NCBI GenBank assembly: GCA_002722055.1
Contig: PBKD01000002.1
Span: 174,201 to 238,200, forward strand
Direction of reading: 5' to 3'
Length of the DNA: 64,000 nucleotides
From: Rhodospirillaceae bacterium
Lineage (GTDB): Bacteria > Pseudomonadota > Alphaproteobacteria > SHVP01
Below, piece after piece: positions 25,418 to 34,553 of this stretch (position 1 is the first letter of the stretch; every line of letters starts with the position of its first letter). The notes under the pieces were generated by a model. The model searched no databases and was not told where the DNA came from. It saw nothing but the letters and a program-made list of their open reading frames with translations. A program made the translations under genes and the position numbers.

Positions 25418-25561
25418 TCAAACTATTTTTGATAATTTACTTTTACGCCTGCATCGCTCAGAACAATAGATCACATTATTCCAATCCTTTCTCCATTTTT
25501 TTCTCCATGTGAAATCACGTTTACATACTTTGCAAATTTTAATTAAATTTATTTTTTTCAT
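25418..25561 (-). CDS. DUF2256 small zinc-ribbon-like protein
   Basis: A 47-residue gene found in the gap between two rightward genes, on the opposite strand. The protein has [20 protein letters not shown] followed by [10 protein letters not shown], i.e. two C-x2-C/C-x3-C pairs around a basic aromatic middle. This is the pattern of the DUF2256 family. It likely folds around one zinc ion. The function is unknown; family members often occur near photolyase-related or small-molecule genes, but none is present here. The stop codon lies eight bases from the dioxygenase stop (convergent). The Cys pattern and uninterrupted frame make it a real gene. Confidence 0.85.
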   Translation of the reverse strand: MKKINLIKICKVCKRDFTWRKKWRKDWNNVIYCSERCRRKSKLSKIV

Positions 25562-25677
25562 ATTTTCAAGGCTTGGATATTTAAATGTTAAATAATGATA
25601 TATTTTTACCTATTTTATATATATATATAACTAATATATATTTTCAATGTCTGAATTTATTTTGAAATAGACAGAAT

Positions 25678-26883
25678 ATGCATAACACTACAAATAATAA
25701 ATCAAGCCCTCCATCGTTAACATTTCTTTTGATGGCCACAATGGTAGGTATATTTGCAACAAATTTATATCTTCCTTCATTTTCAAATATTGCATTAGAT
25801 CTCAATGCTTCTTCACAATCTGTTCAACTTACTTTAACTGTTTTTTTATTCAGCTTTGGAATTTTTCAACTTTTACATGGTCCTTTATCGGATCAAATAG
25901 GTAGAAAAAAAGTTATGATATTTGGACTTTTTATTTTTATAGTTGCTAGCTTTGGCGCAGCTTTAGCTAATTCTATTAATTTTCTTATAGTAATGAGAGT
26001 CCTACAAGCTATAGGTGGGAGCACAGGAATGGTAATAGCAAGAGCAATGGTTCGAGATGTTTATGAAAGAGATGAAAGCGCTAAAGTTATGGCATATGTT
26101 GGGATGGGGTCAGGGGTTTCAGCCGCAGCAGCGCCATTAATAGGTGGGCTTCTTCAAGATTTAACAGGAGACTGGAGATGGGGCTTTTATTCTCTTGCTA
26201 TATTTGCGGTAATTCCATTAATAATAATAATTTTTTTAGTTGAGGAAACATTTACACCATTGAAAAAAAATGAAAATAAACTTAATTCTATTACCTATAG
26301 TTTCCTAACACTTTTAAAATCAAAAAAATATTTATTATATACTTTAGGTTCTGGAACTTTAAATTCTTGTTTCTTTTCTTTTGCAGCAGCAGCACCCTTT
26401 ATTTTAAATAATTTAATTGACTCTTCAGCAAGTAGAATAGGAATTATTTTGTTATATATCTCAATTGGTTTTCTTATAGGTAACTTATTATCTACGAAAT
26501 TAAATAAAAGAATAAGTTTAGAAAAAATAGTCCTTGTAGGAATTACTATCTGTTTTACTGGTATATTTATTTTTTTTATTTTAGCTTTTTTAAATTTATA
26601 TAATGAGGTAGTAATTTCTATTCCTATGACAGTTTATGGTTTTGGAAGTGGTCTTGTAATACCCACAGCTGGAGTAATAGCTGTGAGTGTTGATAAAAAC
26701 ATTGTTGGCACAGGTTCAGCCTTATATGGATTTAATATTTTTATAATGGGAGCAATAAGCACCTTATTCTCAAGTTTTATAATTCACAAAAACCAAATAC
26801 CAGTATCGATAATTATGATGGTATTTGTTTCAATTGCTGTAATATGTTTTTATTTTGGCTACAAAAATAAAAATTATAATTAG
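25678..26883 (+). CDS. Bcr/CflA-type MFS multidrug efflux transporter
   Basis: A 401-residue protein with twelve hydrophobic segments. The N-terminal block ATNLYLPSFSNIALDLNAS, the first cytoplasmic loop motif GPLSDQIGRKKVM, RVLQAIGGSTGMVIARAMVRD, and SAAAAPLIGGLLQ are hallmarks of the Bcr/CflA family of drug:H+ antiporters. The upstream 116 bases contain TATATATATATA-like tracts that may include the promoter. It probably exports antibiotics or sulfonamide-like compounds or metabolites; no substrate can be inferred. Confidence 0.92.
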   Translation: MHNTTNNKSSPPSLTFLLMATMVGIFATNLYLPSFSNIALDLNASSQSVQLTLTVFLFSFGIFQLLHGPLSDQIGRKKVMIFGLFIFIVASFGAALANSINFLIVMRVLQAIGGSTGMVIARAMVRDVYERDESAKVMAYVGMGSGVSAAAAPLIGGLLQDLTGDWRWGFYSLAIFAVIPLIIIIFLVEETFTPLKKNENKLNSITYSFLTLLKSKKYLLYTLGSGTLNSCFFSFAAAAPFILNNLIDSSASRIGIILLYISIGFLIGNLLSTKLNKRISLEKIVLVGITICFTGIFIFFILAFLNLYNEVVISIPMTVYGFGSGLVIPTAGVIAVSVDKNIVGTGSALYGFNIFIMGAISTLFSSFIIHKNQIPVSIIMMVFVSIAVICFYFGYKNKNYN

Positions 26884-26913
26884 AATAAAAGATAAGGCTT
26901 TTGAAAAGTTCTA

Positions 26914-27666
26914 TTAAAAATCTTCCATTAAACTTCCAAAGCCCTTAATTGGGTCATTAATATTATTTGATCTTAGGGCAAACCAATATGTTGCAACATT
27001 TACAGAAATTACAGGTATTTCTAACCATTGCTCAGCTAAATGTGAAAATTTTGCCATTGGTAAATTAGCTCCAAATTGAATTATTGCTTTAGCACCATCT
27101 GAAACAAGTTTTTGTAAAGATAACTTGATATCTTTGATAGGTATATGAGCAATTAAAACGGGGCTTTTACACTCTAAATGAATCATACTACTTACATTAT
27201 AACCTATATCATCCATATATTTCTTAAGGTGATTTTCTGCTACTGGCATATAAGGCGTTATTAAGCCTACTTTTCCTTTGACCTTTTTCTTCTCCAATGC
27301 AGATTTTAAAGCATCTGCCGCAATCACAACATTTCTGCCATCTGCTATTCTTTTAATCCTATCCTTAACTTTAGCAGCAGCATCCATACCCCCGCCCCAA
27401 ATACTCTCTGCAGAAATGCCTAATATTATACTATCAGGTTTACATGTAATCACCCTTTCAACTGCACTTTCCAAGGCAGAGTCAATGTCAAAAATAAGTT
27501 TTTCAAAATCTGTATCATCATTAATCGGATTATCCGAAATGTGCATTCTTGAAATATGATTCGTTACACCATTAGGCCTCATATCATCATATTCTGGTTG
27601 AACAACTGTATTTGTAGAAGGAGTAATAATTCCAAATTTATGACGCCATCCCAGGGTATCTCGCAT
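26914..27666 (-). CDS. Asp/Glu racemase superfamily, maleate isomerase/arylmalonate decarboxylase-like, without the usual cysteines
   Basis: A 250-residue protein opening with FGIITPSTNTVVQPEYDDM, the Asn-containing first motif of maleate isomerases. The first catalytic Cys position is occupied in SIILGISAESIWGGG by Ile/Ser, and the second in AIIQFGANLPMAKF has Ala/Asn, so neither catalytic cysteine is seen. The Tyr in VGLITPYMPVAENHL is kept. It could be a decarboxylase, lyase or isomerase with a different catalytic residue, or a non-catalytic relative. It is read leftward and starts 58 bases downstream of tRNA-Glu on the same strand. Confidence 0.75.
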   Translation of the reverse strand: MRDTLGWRHKFGIITPSTNTVVQPEYDDMRPNGVTNHISRMHISDNPINDDTDFEKLIFDIDSALESAVERVITCKPDSIILGISAESIWGGGMDAAAKVKDRIKRIADGRNVVIAADALKSALEKKKVKGKVGLITPYMPVAENHLKKYMDDIGYNVSSMIHLECKSPVLIAHIPIKDIKLSLQKLVSDGAKAIIQFGANLPMAKFSHLAEQWLEIPVISVNVATYWFALRSNNINDPIKGFGSLMEDF

Positions 27667-27724
27667 AATTTTGCTTTTAACCTTTATATATTTTAATGTT
27701 TTTAAAATTTATTTTATTAAATTT

Positions 27725-27799
27725 TGGTGACCCCTACGGGACTCGAACCCGTGTTTACGCCGTGAAAGGGCGTTGTCCTAACCGCTAGACGAAGGGGTC
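27725..27799 (-). tRNA. tRNA-Glu (anticodon TTC)
   Basis: Acceptor stem GACCCCT/AGGGGTC, D-arm with GGTTAGGAC, anticodon loop CTTTCAC giving TTC, T-arm CGGGTTCGAGTCCCG, and an encoded CCA at 27725-27727 on the minus strand. All canonical stems pair. Located between the maleate isomerase-like gene and the VOC protein gene. Confidence 0.97.
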
Positions 27800-27804
27800 A
27801 TATG

Positions 27805-28173
27805 TTATGGCCTACAATAAAAGCAAATTTTATTTCCATCAAGGTCCCTTATATAGGATCCATAAAAATTTTCATCCCTTTTTCCTGGATCCCCCTCATT
27901 AACTGCTCCAAGATTTAATGATTTTTTATGAAGCCTATCAACTATATCCTTAGACTCAGCATAAAGTGCAACCATACTTCCGTTACCTGGTGAAGGATCC
28001 TCTTTGTCATAAGGTAGAATAAGACATAAATTGCCACTATCTTTCTTTTTTCCATACATAACAGCTCTATTATTCTTCCACATCATTGTAATTCCTATTT
28101 CTGATAAAATTTCGTCATAAAATTTACCAGCCTGTTCTAAACTTTTTACACCAATTGTAGCAAAACCTATCAT
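27805..28173 (-). CDS. VOC (glyoxalase/bleomycin resistance) family protein
   Basis: A 122-residue single-module protein with two beta-alpha-beta-beta-beta halves. GFATIGVKSLEQAGKFYDEIL opens the first half and GSYIRDLDGNKICFYCRP closes the second, where Asp-x-x-Gly-Asn-x-(hydrophobic) is the family ending. His at the first metal position is replaced (GFATIGV), while a His and other polar residues of the second half are not clear. A metal role is therefore uncertain. It may be a lactoylglutathione lyase-like enzyme or a binding protein. Confidence 0.8.
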   Translation of the reverse strand: MIGFATIGVKSLEQAGKFYDEILSEIGITMMWKNNRAVMYGKKKDSGNLCLILPYDKEDPSPGNGSMVALYAESKDIVDRLHKKSLNLGAVNEGDPGKRDENFYGSYIRDLDGNKICFYCRP

Positions 28174-28189
28174 AAAAGAACCTCATAAA

Positions 28190-28432
28190 TTAGAAAAAAA
28201 TCACTACTAAACATATACAAAATATCCCAATTGAAAAATGCCCAATAGTTATACCATCTGTTTTCTCTCTTAAATTTTCTGATATTTCTTCTAATTGTCT
28301 ATTTATTTTGATAAGTTCTGAGTTTATTGAGCTGAATTCCTCAACCATACTTTCAAAATTAAAATCACTATCAACTTTTATGTCTTCAATATCTTCAATA
28401 ATATTATTTGATTCTGTATCTTCTTCAATCAT
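28190..28432 (-). CDS. Small tail-anchored coiled-coil protein, unknown
   Basis: About 80 residues. The N-terminal half is very acidic (EEDTESNNIIEDIEDIK), followed by a heptad-like stretch (FSSINSELIKINRQLEEI) and a hydrophobic C-terminal helix (HFSIGIFCICLVVIFF). This is a tail-anchored membrane protein layout. ATG at 28432 is preceded by ACGGTGA; a GTG at 28441 is an alternative. No family is recognised. It lies between two small leftward genes, suggesting one operon with the VOC gene. Confidence 0.55.
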   Translation of the reverse strand: MIEEDTESNNIIEDIEDIKVDSDFNFESMVEEFSSINSELIKINRQLEEISENLREKTDGITIGHFSIGIFCICLVVIFF

Positions 28433-28448
28433 ACTTATCACCGTAAAT

Positions 28449-28784
28449 TTAAAAATAAGCCAGTTTTTCCGGAGGAACTGTTATGCTCGGATGATCAGGA
28501 ACCACTACTCTGGTCATATGCATTTTTCCACCTAAACCCAATTGGTTACAAAAAACTCTATACTCCATAGCTTTCTCAGCCTGGTCCGGAGAAAATGTTA
28601 CTGGTACATTTCCAGCAGGATACTTTGGAAAACCCCATGCATCAAACATAGAATACCCGAAATGATTTTTTTTAAGCCAATTTTCGATAGACCTTAATGT
28701 TTCAACACCATCCAAGTATTCTTTTGAAAAAGGGTGCTTACCAAAGTAAATATTTACAATACAGAGCAGCCATTCTCTTTGCAT
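28449..28784 (-). CDS. Small conserved-looking protein of unknown function (111 aa)
   Basis: I do not recognise the family. The protein is soluble, with a helical N-terminal half and an aromatic/proline-rich second half (FDAWGFPKYPAGNVPVTFSP, then EKAMEYRVFCNQ). No cofactor motif or signal is visible. It lies 54 bases downstream of recJ on the same strand and ahead of a small tail-anchored protein. Base composition is like its neighbours, and the intact frame plus position make it a likely real gene. Confidence 0.6.
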   Translation of the reverse strand: MQREWLLCIVNIYFGKHPFSKEYLDGVETLRSIENWLKKNHFGYSMFDAWGFPKYPAGNVPVTFSPDQAEKAMEYRVFCNQLGLGGKMHMTRVVVPDHPSITVPPEKLAYF

Positions 28785-28837
28785 CTTTAATAACCTAACT
28801 TTTTTATTTATACCATAAATTAAATAAATTTATATAA

Positions 28838-30634
28838 CTAAACTAAAACAATATCCTCGATTGTAAGCTGAGGCTCTACTTTACCATTCCACGTATTATT
28901 TCTCAACTGCCCTACCACATGCAAGTATTTACCTTCAGAAGATAACAAAACCCTACCTAAATCATCACCTAAAGTTCTAAAGGCAATAGCTTTAAGGGTT
29001 TTAGCACCATCACCCTTCAAAATACAACTAACATGATCTTTGCCTACGATAAAAGCCTTAATAAGTTTTACATTATTTATTAAAAATTTAGGAACTGGGT
29101 TACCTGAACCATAGGGGCCAATATTATCAATTAAATTTATTAATTTCTCATTTGCAGCCTCTAAGTTAACAATACTATCAATGTAAATATGGTTTTTAAT
29201 CATGCCCATAGACGTATTAATTCTAATAGAGGAAAAAAGAAATTTTTTTAATTCAAAAACTTTTTCCTTCTTTAATGACAGGCCAGCTGCCATGGAGTGA
29301 CCACCTCCTGAAATAATTAAATTTTTATTTTTTGCATTTATTATATTTTGTCCTATATCATATCCAGATACTGACCTTCCGGATCCTTTCAAAACACCAC
29401 TTAGATCTGATAAAACTATTGCTGGTTTTTTATATTTTGCTACTAATCTACTTGCTACTATTCCCAAAACTCCCAAATGCCAATTCTGATTATATACAAT
29501 AATAATTTCATCAATTAAGTAATTCTGATTTTCAATTATATCAATTGCATCTTTAAGAACATTATTTTCAATCTCCTTTCTTTCAATATTGTAGTTATCT
29601 AATTTTATAGCTATTTCTCTAGCTAAATTCTCATTATCAGTTTCTAAGATTTTTAAACCAAATTCTGAGCTACCAACTCTACCGCCTGCGTTAACTCTAG
29701 GCCCTATAACATAACCTAGATGATAACAATTCAACTGATCATAAACTCTACTTATTTGGGAAAGTGCAGTTATTCCAATATTCATTTTTTTTTTCATTAC
29801 TTCAAGACCACCTAAAACAAATGCTCTATTAAGATTTTTTAATGGAACTAGGTCACAAATAGTTCCTAAAGCAACTAAATCTAGCCATTTTCTTAAATCA
29901 GGTTTTTTATTAAATTTGAAATAGCCCCTTTTTTGTAATTCTCTATTTAATGAAACTATAAATAAAAAAGTTACTCCAACTGCTGCCAAACTATTGAGAT
30001 TTAGATCAGAATGTTCATCATCTATTCTATTTGGATTCACAATAGCGCATGCATTTGGAAGTCTCACATCACTTTTGTGGTGGTCAAGAACAATTAAATC
30101 AATACCTAATTTTTTTGCCCTTTCGATTGGTTCAAATGAGGTTGTCCCACAATCAACCGTAATTAATAAACTTGAACCAATTTTAAAGAGTTTATCTATT
30201 GACTCCAGGCTTGGCCCGTAACCTTCTTTGACTCTATCTGGAATATAAGTATCGATATTAATGTTAAGAGATCTAAAAAATCTAACAAGTAACGCTGATG
30301 AGGTTGCTCCATCTACATCATAATCACCTAGAACTGCAATTTTTTCATTATTAATAATAGCATCAACAGTTCTAACTGTTGCTTTTTTCATATCTTTTAA
30401 AACATATGGATCAGGAAGTAAATTTCTTATCTTTGGATTCAAAAAATCAGAAACTTCATCTAAAGGAATATCCCTCGAAGCAATTATTCTACCTATAACT
30501 TCTGGGATGCCAAGTTGTTGTGATAGAGTTAATGCTAACCTCTCGTCATCTAATCTAAATTTCCAAGTGTTTCCATTTACTGATTTATTTACACCTAAAA
30601 CTATTTTATTATTTTGATAAGAATTTGCTTTCAA
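28838..30634 (-). CDS. recJ: Single-stranded-DNA-specific exonuclease RecJ
   Basis: A 598-residue 5'-3' exonuclease of recombination and mismatch repair. DHH-family motifs are present: VLGDYDVDGATSSALL, LLITVDCGTTSFE, IVLDHHKSDVRLP, and the DHHA1 motif SGGGHSMAAG. The C-terminal OB-like domain follows. It starts with TTG overlapping the glpX stop (TTGA), which indicates translational coupling. The order hom-glpX-recJ is common in alphaproteobacteria, supporting the assignment. Length is normal for the class. Confidence 0.95.
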   Translation of the reverse strand: MKANSYQNNKIVLGVNKSVNGNTWKFRLDDERLALTLSQQLGIPEVIGRIIASRDIPLDEVSDFLNPKIRNLLPDPYVLKDMKKATVRTVDAIINNEKIAVLGDYDVDGATSSALLVRFFRSLNINIDTYIPDRVKEGYGPSLESIDKLFKIGSSLLITVDCGTTSFEPIERAKKLGIDLIVLDHHKSDVRLPNACAIVNPNRIDDEHSDLNLNSLAAVGVTFLFIVSLNRELQKRGYFKFNKKPDLRKWLDLVALGTICDLVPLKNLNRAFVLGGLEVMKKKMNIGITALSQISRVYDQLNCYHLGYVIGPRVNAGGRVGSSEFGLKILETDNENLAREIAIKLDNYNIERKEIENNVLKDAIDIIENQNYLIDEIIIVYNQNWHLGVLGIVASRLVAKYKKPAIVLSDLSGVLKGSGRSVSGYDIGQNIINAKNKNLIISGGGHSMAAGLSLKKEKVFELKKFLFSSIRINTSMGMIKNHIYIDSIVNLEAANEKLINLIDNIGPYGSGNPVPKFLINNVKLIKAFIVGKDHVSCILKGDGAKTLKAIAFRTLGDDLGRVLLSSEGKYLHVVGQLRNNTWNGKVEPQLTIEDIVLV

Positions 30635-31614
30635 AGTTTGGCTATTCCAGATAAAGCTTTATCTATTTCATGCTCAGCGTGAATTTTTCTAATTGTTCCT
30701 GTTTTTGCTCTCATAACTAGGGAGTGAGTAGAAATATACTTTTTATTTACTTTAACACCATTCAACATAGAACCGTCTGTAACACCAGTTGCTGCAAATA
30801 AAACATCACCTTGAGCTAATTGATTTAATTTATATTTTTTCTCAAGATCTTTAATTCCTGTTGCAGTCGCTCTCTTTTTTTCATCATCATTTCTAAAAAC
30901 TAACCTACCTTGCATCTGTCCACCTATGCAGGTTAAAGCTGCTGCTGCAAGAACTCCTTCAGGAGCACCTCCCACCCCCATGTAAATATCAACTCCTGTT
31001 TCCAAATCAGCTGTAGCTATGACTCCTGCAACATCTCCATCTGGTATTAATCTAATTCTTGCACCAGTTAGCCTAATTTCTTCTATAATTTTGGAATGTC
31101 TTGGCCTATCTAGAACACAAGCTATAAGTGAATCAGGAGGAACATTTTTTGCTTCAGCTAAGTTGTTAATGTTTTGACTTGGTGTTAAATCCAAATCAAC
31201 AACACCATCAGGTAAGTTTCCTCCAACGGCAATTTTATCCATATAAACATCAGGCGCATGAAGAAAACCACCATTTTCAGCCATTGCTAAAACAGCCAAA
31301 GCTCCTGGGCCTCCATTAGCTGTAATAGTTGTTCCTTCAAGTGGGTCTAATGCAATATCTATTTGATTTCCTCCCCTTCCAACCTTCTCACCGATAAAAA
31401 GCATAGGAGCTTCATCTCTCTCTCCTTCGCCAATAACTACAGTTCCATTTATATCTAAATCTCCCAACATTCTTCTCATTGCGTCTACAGCGGCTTGATC
31501 AGCTTTTTTTTCATCACCTAAGCCTACTAACTTAGACGCAGCAATTGCTGCAGCTTCTGTAGTTCTTACTGCACCAAGCACAAGACTTCTATCTAAGATA
31601 TTTGTTTCATTCAT
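30631..31614 (-). CDS. glpX: Class II fructose-1,6-bisphosphatase GlpX
   Basis: A 327-residue metal-dependent phosphatase of gluconeogenesis that converts fructose 1,6-bisphosphate to fructose 6-phosphate. Motifs include GTVVIGEGERDEAPML with metal ligands, IALDPLEGTT, and GVGGAPEGVLAAAAL typical of GlpX. It is transcribed between hom and recJ with a coupled recJ start. In the alphaproteobacterial lineage this is often the sole FBPase. Length agrees with the family. Confidence 0.95.
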   Translation of the reverse strand: MNETNILDRSLVLGAVRTTEAAAIAASKLVGLGDEKKADQAAVDAMRRMLGDLDINGTVVIGEGERDEAPMLFIGEKVGRGGNQIDIALDPLEGTTITANGGPGALAVLAMAENGGFLHAPDVYMDKIAVGGNLPDGVVDLDLTPSQNINNLAEAKNVPPDSLIACVLDRPRHSKIIEEIRLTGARIRLIPDGDVAGVIATADLETGVDIYMGVGGAPEGVLAAAALTCIGGQMQGRLVFRNDDEKKRATATGIKDLEKKYKLNQLAQGDVLFAATGVTDGSMLNGVKVNKKYISTHSLVMRAKTGTIRKIHAEHEIDKALSGIAKL

Positions 31615-31623
31615 TTTAATTCC

Positions 31624-32913
31624 TTAAAAATTTTCAATTCTTATCATACATGGCGGTTCTGTTAGAGCATTAAGTTTTTTAATTTTTTCCATAGCATTCT
31701 TGAAATTTTTTTCGTTTGTCTCATGTGTAGTAATTATTAATGATACACATTCACCAGGCGCTCTCCCTCTTTGTAATACGGACTCTATGGAAACAGATTG
31801 ATTTTTAAGTTCTGCTGCAATTTCTGCTAAAACTCCTGGCTTATCAATAACCTCTAGCCTAATGTACCAGGGACCAAATCTTTCCGTATCTATTTTTTCT
31901 ATATTATTTTTATTTTCTAAGCTGCACCCAAATGGAGGTATAAAATTTCCTTTTGATATATCAATTAAATCTGATACCACCGCAGATGCAGTTGGCCCAG
32001 ATCCAGCTCCTAAACCCTCTAAAACTAAAGGGCCAATAAAATTACCTTCAACAAAAATAGCATTTTTTACATCATCTATTCTTGATATGGAGGAAGTAAC
32101 TGGAATCATACACGGATGTACTCTTTGTATATAACCTCTATCTTTTTTCAAAACTATCCCAAGTAATTTTATACAGAAACCTAACTTTTTTGAGTAGGCT
32201 ATGTCTTCAGATCTAATACTTTCAATTCCTTCTATTCGAATTGAAGAAAAATTAGGCGGAATGCCCATCATCAAAGCTGATAAAACTGCAAGTTTATGAG
32301 CAGTATCAGTTCCATTTATGTCAAATGACGGATCGCTTTCTGCATAACCAAGCTTTTGTGCCTCTCTAAGGACTTCAGCGAAGGGTTTTCCTGTTTTTTC
32401 CATTTGCGTTAGAATAAAATTACAAGTTCCGTTCAGAATACCATAAATTTTATTCAACTTATTACCAGCAAGACTCTCCTTTAATGATTTAATTATAGGA
32501 ATACCTCCTGCTACTGAGGCCTCGAAATTAAGCAGAGATGAATTTAATTCTGCAATTTTTGATAGTTCAAAACCATGGGTTGCTATAAGGGCTTTATTGG
32601 CAGTAACTACATGTTTTCCAGAACTTAAAGCAATCTCAACTGATTTTTTTGGAATCCCATCTGATCCTCCAATTAACTCAACAAAAACGTCTATATCTTC
32701 AGAGGCAGCCATATCACAAGGATCATCATACCAGACAAAATCATTTATATTAATGTTTCTCTTTTTTGATTTGTCTTTAGCTGAAACGGAGGTGAGTTTT
32801 AAGAATTTTCCAGTTCTTTTGTTTATATGCTCTAAATTATTTGCAAAAAGTTCAATAACACCAGAACCTACCGTTCCCAATCCTGCAATTCCAATATTAA
32901 GAGAGCTACTCAA
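31624..32913 (-). CDS. hom: Homoserine dehydrogenase with ACT domain
   Basis: A 429-residue enzyme that reduces aspartate semialdehyde to homoserine for Met/Thr synthesis. NAD(P) motif GIAGLGTVGSGV, the catalytic-domain NGTCNFILTQM and YAESDPSFDINGTD, and a C-terminal ACT domain (about 350-425, VIDKPGVLAEIAAEL) that senses threonine are all visible. A TTG start is used, with AGGA seven to eight bases ahead. It is the first gene of hom-glpX-recJ. Confidence 0.96.
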   Translation of the reverse strand: MSSSLNIGIAGLGTVGSGVIELFANNLEHINKRTGKFLKLTSVSAKDKSKKRNININDFVWYDDPCDMAASEDIDVFVELIGGSDGIPKKSVEIALSSGKHVVTANKALIATHGFELSKIAELNSSLLNFEASVAGGIPIIKSLKESLAGNKLNKIYGILNGTCNFILTQMEKTGKPFAEVLREAQKLGYAESDPSFDINGTDTAHKLAVLSALMMGIPPNFSSIRIEGIESIRSEDIAYSKKLGFCIKLLGIVLKKDRGYIQRVHPCMIPVTSSISRIDDVKNAIFVEGNFIGPLVLEGLGAGSGPTASAVVSDLIDISKGNFIPPFGCSLENKNNIEKIDTERFGPWYIRLEVIDKPGVLAEIAAELKNQSVSIESVLQRGRAPGECVSLIITTHETNEKNFKNAMEKIKKLNALTEPPCMIRIENF

Positions 32914-32934
32914 AGTTTTTTCCTATTAACTAAA

Positions 32935-34299
32935 TTAACTTGATGACTCTACAATAAAAATCTCTGTCCGTCTGTTAGCTGCTTCTCCTGATGGCATTGA
33001 CTCAAAGTACTTAGGCTCAGAGGAACCTCTCGCTTCAATTTTAATTAATGAAGCTGGAATGGAAAATTCAATTAGTTGACTAGCGACTGATTGAGCTCTA
33101 TCAACTGAAATTTTGAAATTTACTAGCTGATGATTAAATATATTCATATCTCTAGTTCTACTAGAAGCATGACCAATAACCACTATCGAACGTAATTTTG
33201 AACCATATTGCTCAACTAGATTTTTTAATTTTAATTTATCACTTCTCGACAAGTTTTTTGAATCATGAGCAAAATTAATTGTCAATTTTGGTTCTAAATT
33301 TTCATAATTGCTAAAAGAACTTAGATTTAGTTTAGACTCCTGAATTTTTTTTATATTTTCAGCATTATTGGCAGAACTATCAATAATAATTGAAGAGTTA
33401 TACAATTCTCTAAGAACTGGTTTAGCTAAGGTTTCCTCTGGCATTATGGCTTTAGCTTTAGTGGTCTGAAATTCTCTACCAATTGGAACATTTGATACCT
33501 TAGAGTTTGACTGTTCAATTAATTTAGAAAAAGTAGTTTGCACAGTATTCTCTCCAGATTTTGCATACCCTTTTTCTATCATATTATCTATATCAATAGT
33601 TTCATTTCTTTTAGTAATTACATTTGAATTTGATGACCTACCCTTATCTAAAGTAACTAATTCTTGCTTATTCTTTAACTTTTTCTTTTCTTGAATTTTA
33701 GATTCAGCTGAAACACCCTCTAATTTCTTAGGCTCTATAACTCTTTTATTAGAATCAGCTATTACGCGACTATTTCTCTCTAGCTTACCTGAAGTTATTA
33801 TTCTTCTTGAGTTTAGAGAGTCTTGAGACTTTTTTAAATTTTTGTCACTTGATATTTTTCTGTTATCATCTTGGTTCTTTTTTATCTTGGTAGAGGAAGG
33901 TTTATCCTCAACTTTTAGAAGAACTTTTGAATTCACCTCATCAGTTTCATCAATATATTTTGCATTTTTACTATCTGATCTAAGTCCAGATATTGTTTCA
34001 TCCCTTTTACTAAGTATTGTAGACTTGGGTCTCTCAGGCACATCTTCTAATGAAATTTTTTCATCTTTTTTTTCTAAATCCCTCTCACTTCTATATCTTG
34101 AAAAAATACCAGAAACTTTTTTTAGCGCATTTGAAGGTTTTACCCAATTTGGAATAGAGGGAACTGAAGTAATTGAGCTTATATTGGACAAAGAGCATGA
34201 AGATAAAAAACCTCCTATCAATAATATTAAAAGTATATTCTTAATAGAAATATTAAAAAAATTATGAATGGTTTCAAACATCCTCATATTACTAATCAT
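32935..34299 (-). CDS. OmpA-domain lipoprotein with long charged linker
   Basis: About 454 residues. The signal ends in a lipobox (GGFLSSC), so it is predicted to be lipidated. A linker of about 270 residues is rich in Lys, Ser, Asp and Arg with low complexity. The C-terminal 120 residues form an OmpA/MotB-type peptidoglycan-binding domain (LTINFAHDSKNLSRSD; IVVIGHASSRTRD; ANRRTEIFIVE). The N-terminal motif after the lipobox, IPNWVKP followed by KKVSGIFS, recurs in the small lipoprotein directly upstream, so they are duplicates. The start is at the third in-frame Met (34299) behind AGGAAG; 34305 is an alternative. Likely tethers the outer membrane to peptidoglycan. Confidence 0.82.
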   Translation of the reverse strand: MISNMRMFETIHNFFNISIKNILLILLIGGFLSSCSLSNISSITSVPSIPNWVKPSNALKKVSGIFSRYRSERDLEKKDEKISLEDVPERPKSTILSKRDETISGLRSDSKNAKYIDETDEVNSKVLLKVEDKPSSTKIKKNQDDNRKISSDKNLKKSQDSLNSRRIITSGKLERNSRVIADSNKRVIEPKKLEGVSAESKIQEKKKLKNKQELVTLDKGRSSNSNVITKRNETIDIDNMIEKGYAKSGENTVQTTFSKLIEQSNSKVSNVPIGREFQTTKAKAIMPEETLAKPVLRELYNSSIIIDSSANNAENIKKIQESKLNLSSFSNYENLEPKLTINFAHDSKNLSRSDKLKLKNLVEQYGSKLRSIVVIGHASSRTRDMNIFNHQLVNFKISVDRAQSVASQLIEFSIPASLIKIEARGSSEPKYFESMPSGEAANRRTEIFIVESSS

Positions 34300-34498
34300 T
34301 ATCATCTTCCTTGGAAAAAATTCCTTTTATTTTATTTATAGTAGTTTTTGGTTTTGCCCAATCTGGAACATCTGACAATGACGGAAGTCTTGATGAAGAG
34401 CAAGAACTTATAAAAGTACTTAATATGAGTACTAATAATAATTTATAAGTCAGATTAGTTAGATTACTCAAAATCTTAGTAAATCTATTGAACATCAT
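34292..34498 (-). CDS. Small lipoprotein related to the OmpA protein N-terminus
   Basis: A 68-residue protein with a hydrophobic signal and lipobox (STFISSC). After it comes VPDWAKP and INKIKGIFSKEDD, parallel to VPSIPNWVKP and LKKVSGIFSRY of the downstream OmpA-domain lipoprotein. Its last bases overlap the next gene by a few nucleotides, so translation is coupled. It may be a partial duplicate or a subunit of the same envelope complex. No function is known. Confidence 0.7.
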   Translation of the reverse strand: MMFNRFTKILSNLTNLTYKLLLVLILSTFISSCSSSRLPSLSDVPDWAKPKTTINKIKGIFSKEDDND

Positions 34499-34553
34499 AA
34501 TTCCCTTTCCAAAATCAAATAAAATACAATTTTCTTATTTATATATCAAATAT

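Noticed and set aside
25600..25640. TATATATATATA tract as a microsatellite of interest
   Set aside because: Short AT repeats are expected in such AT-rich spacers and may just be promoter sequence.
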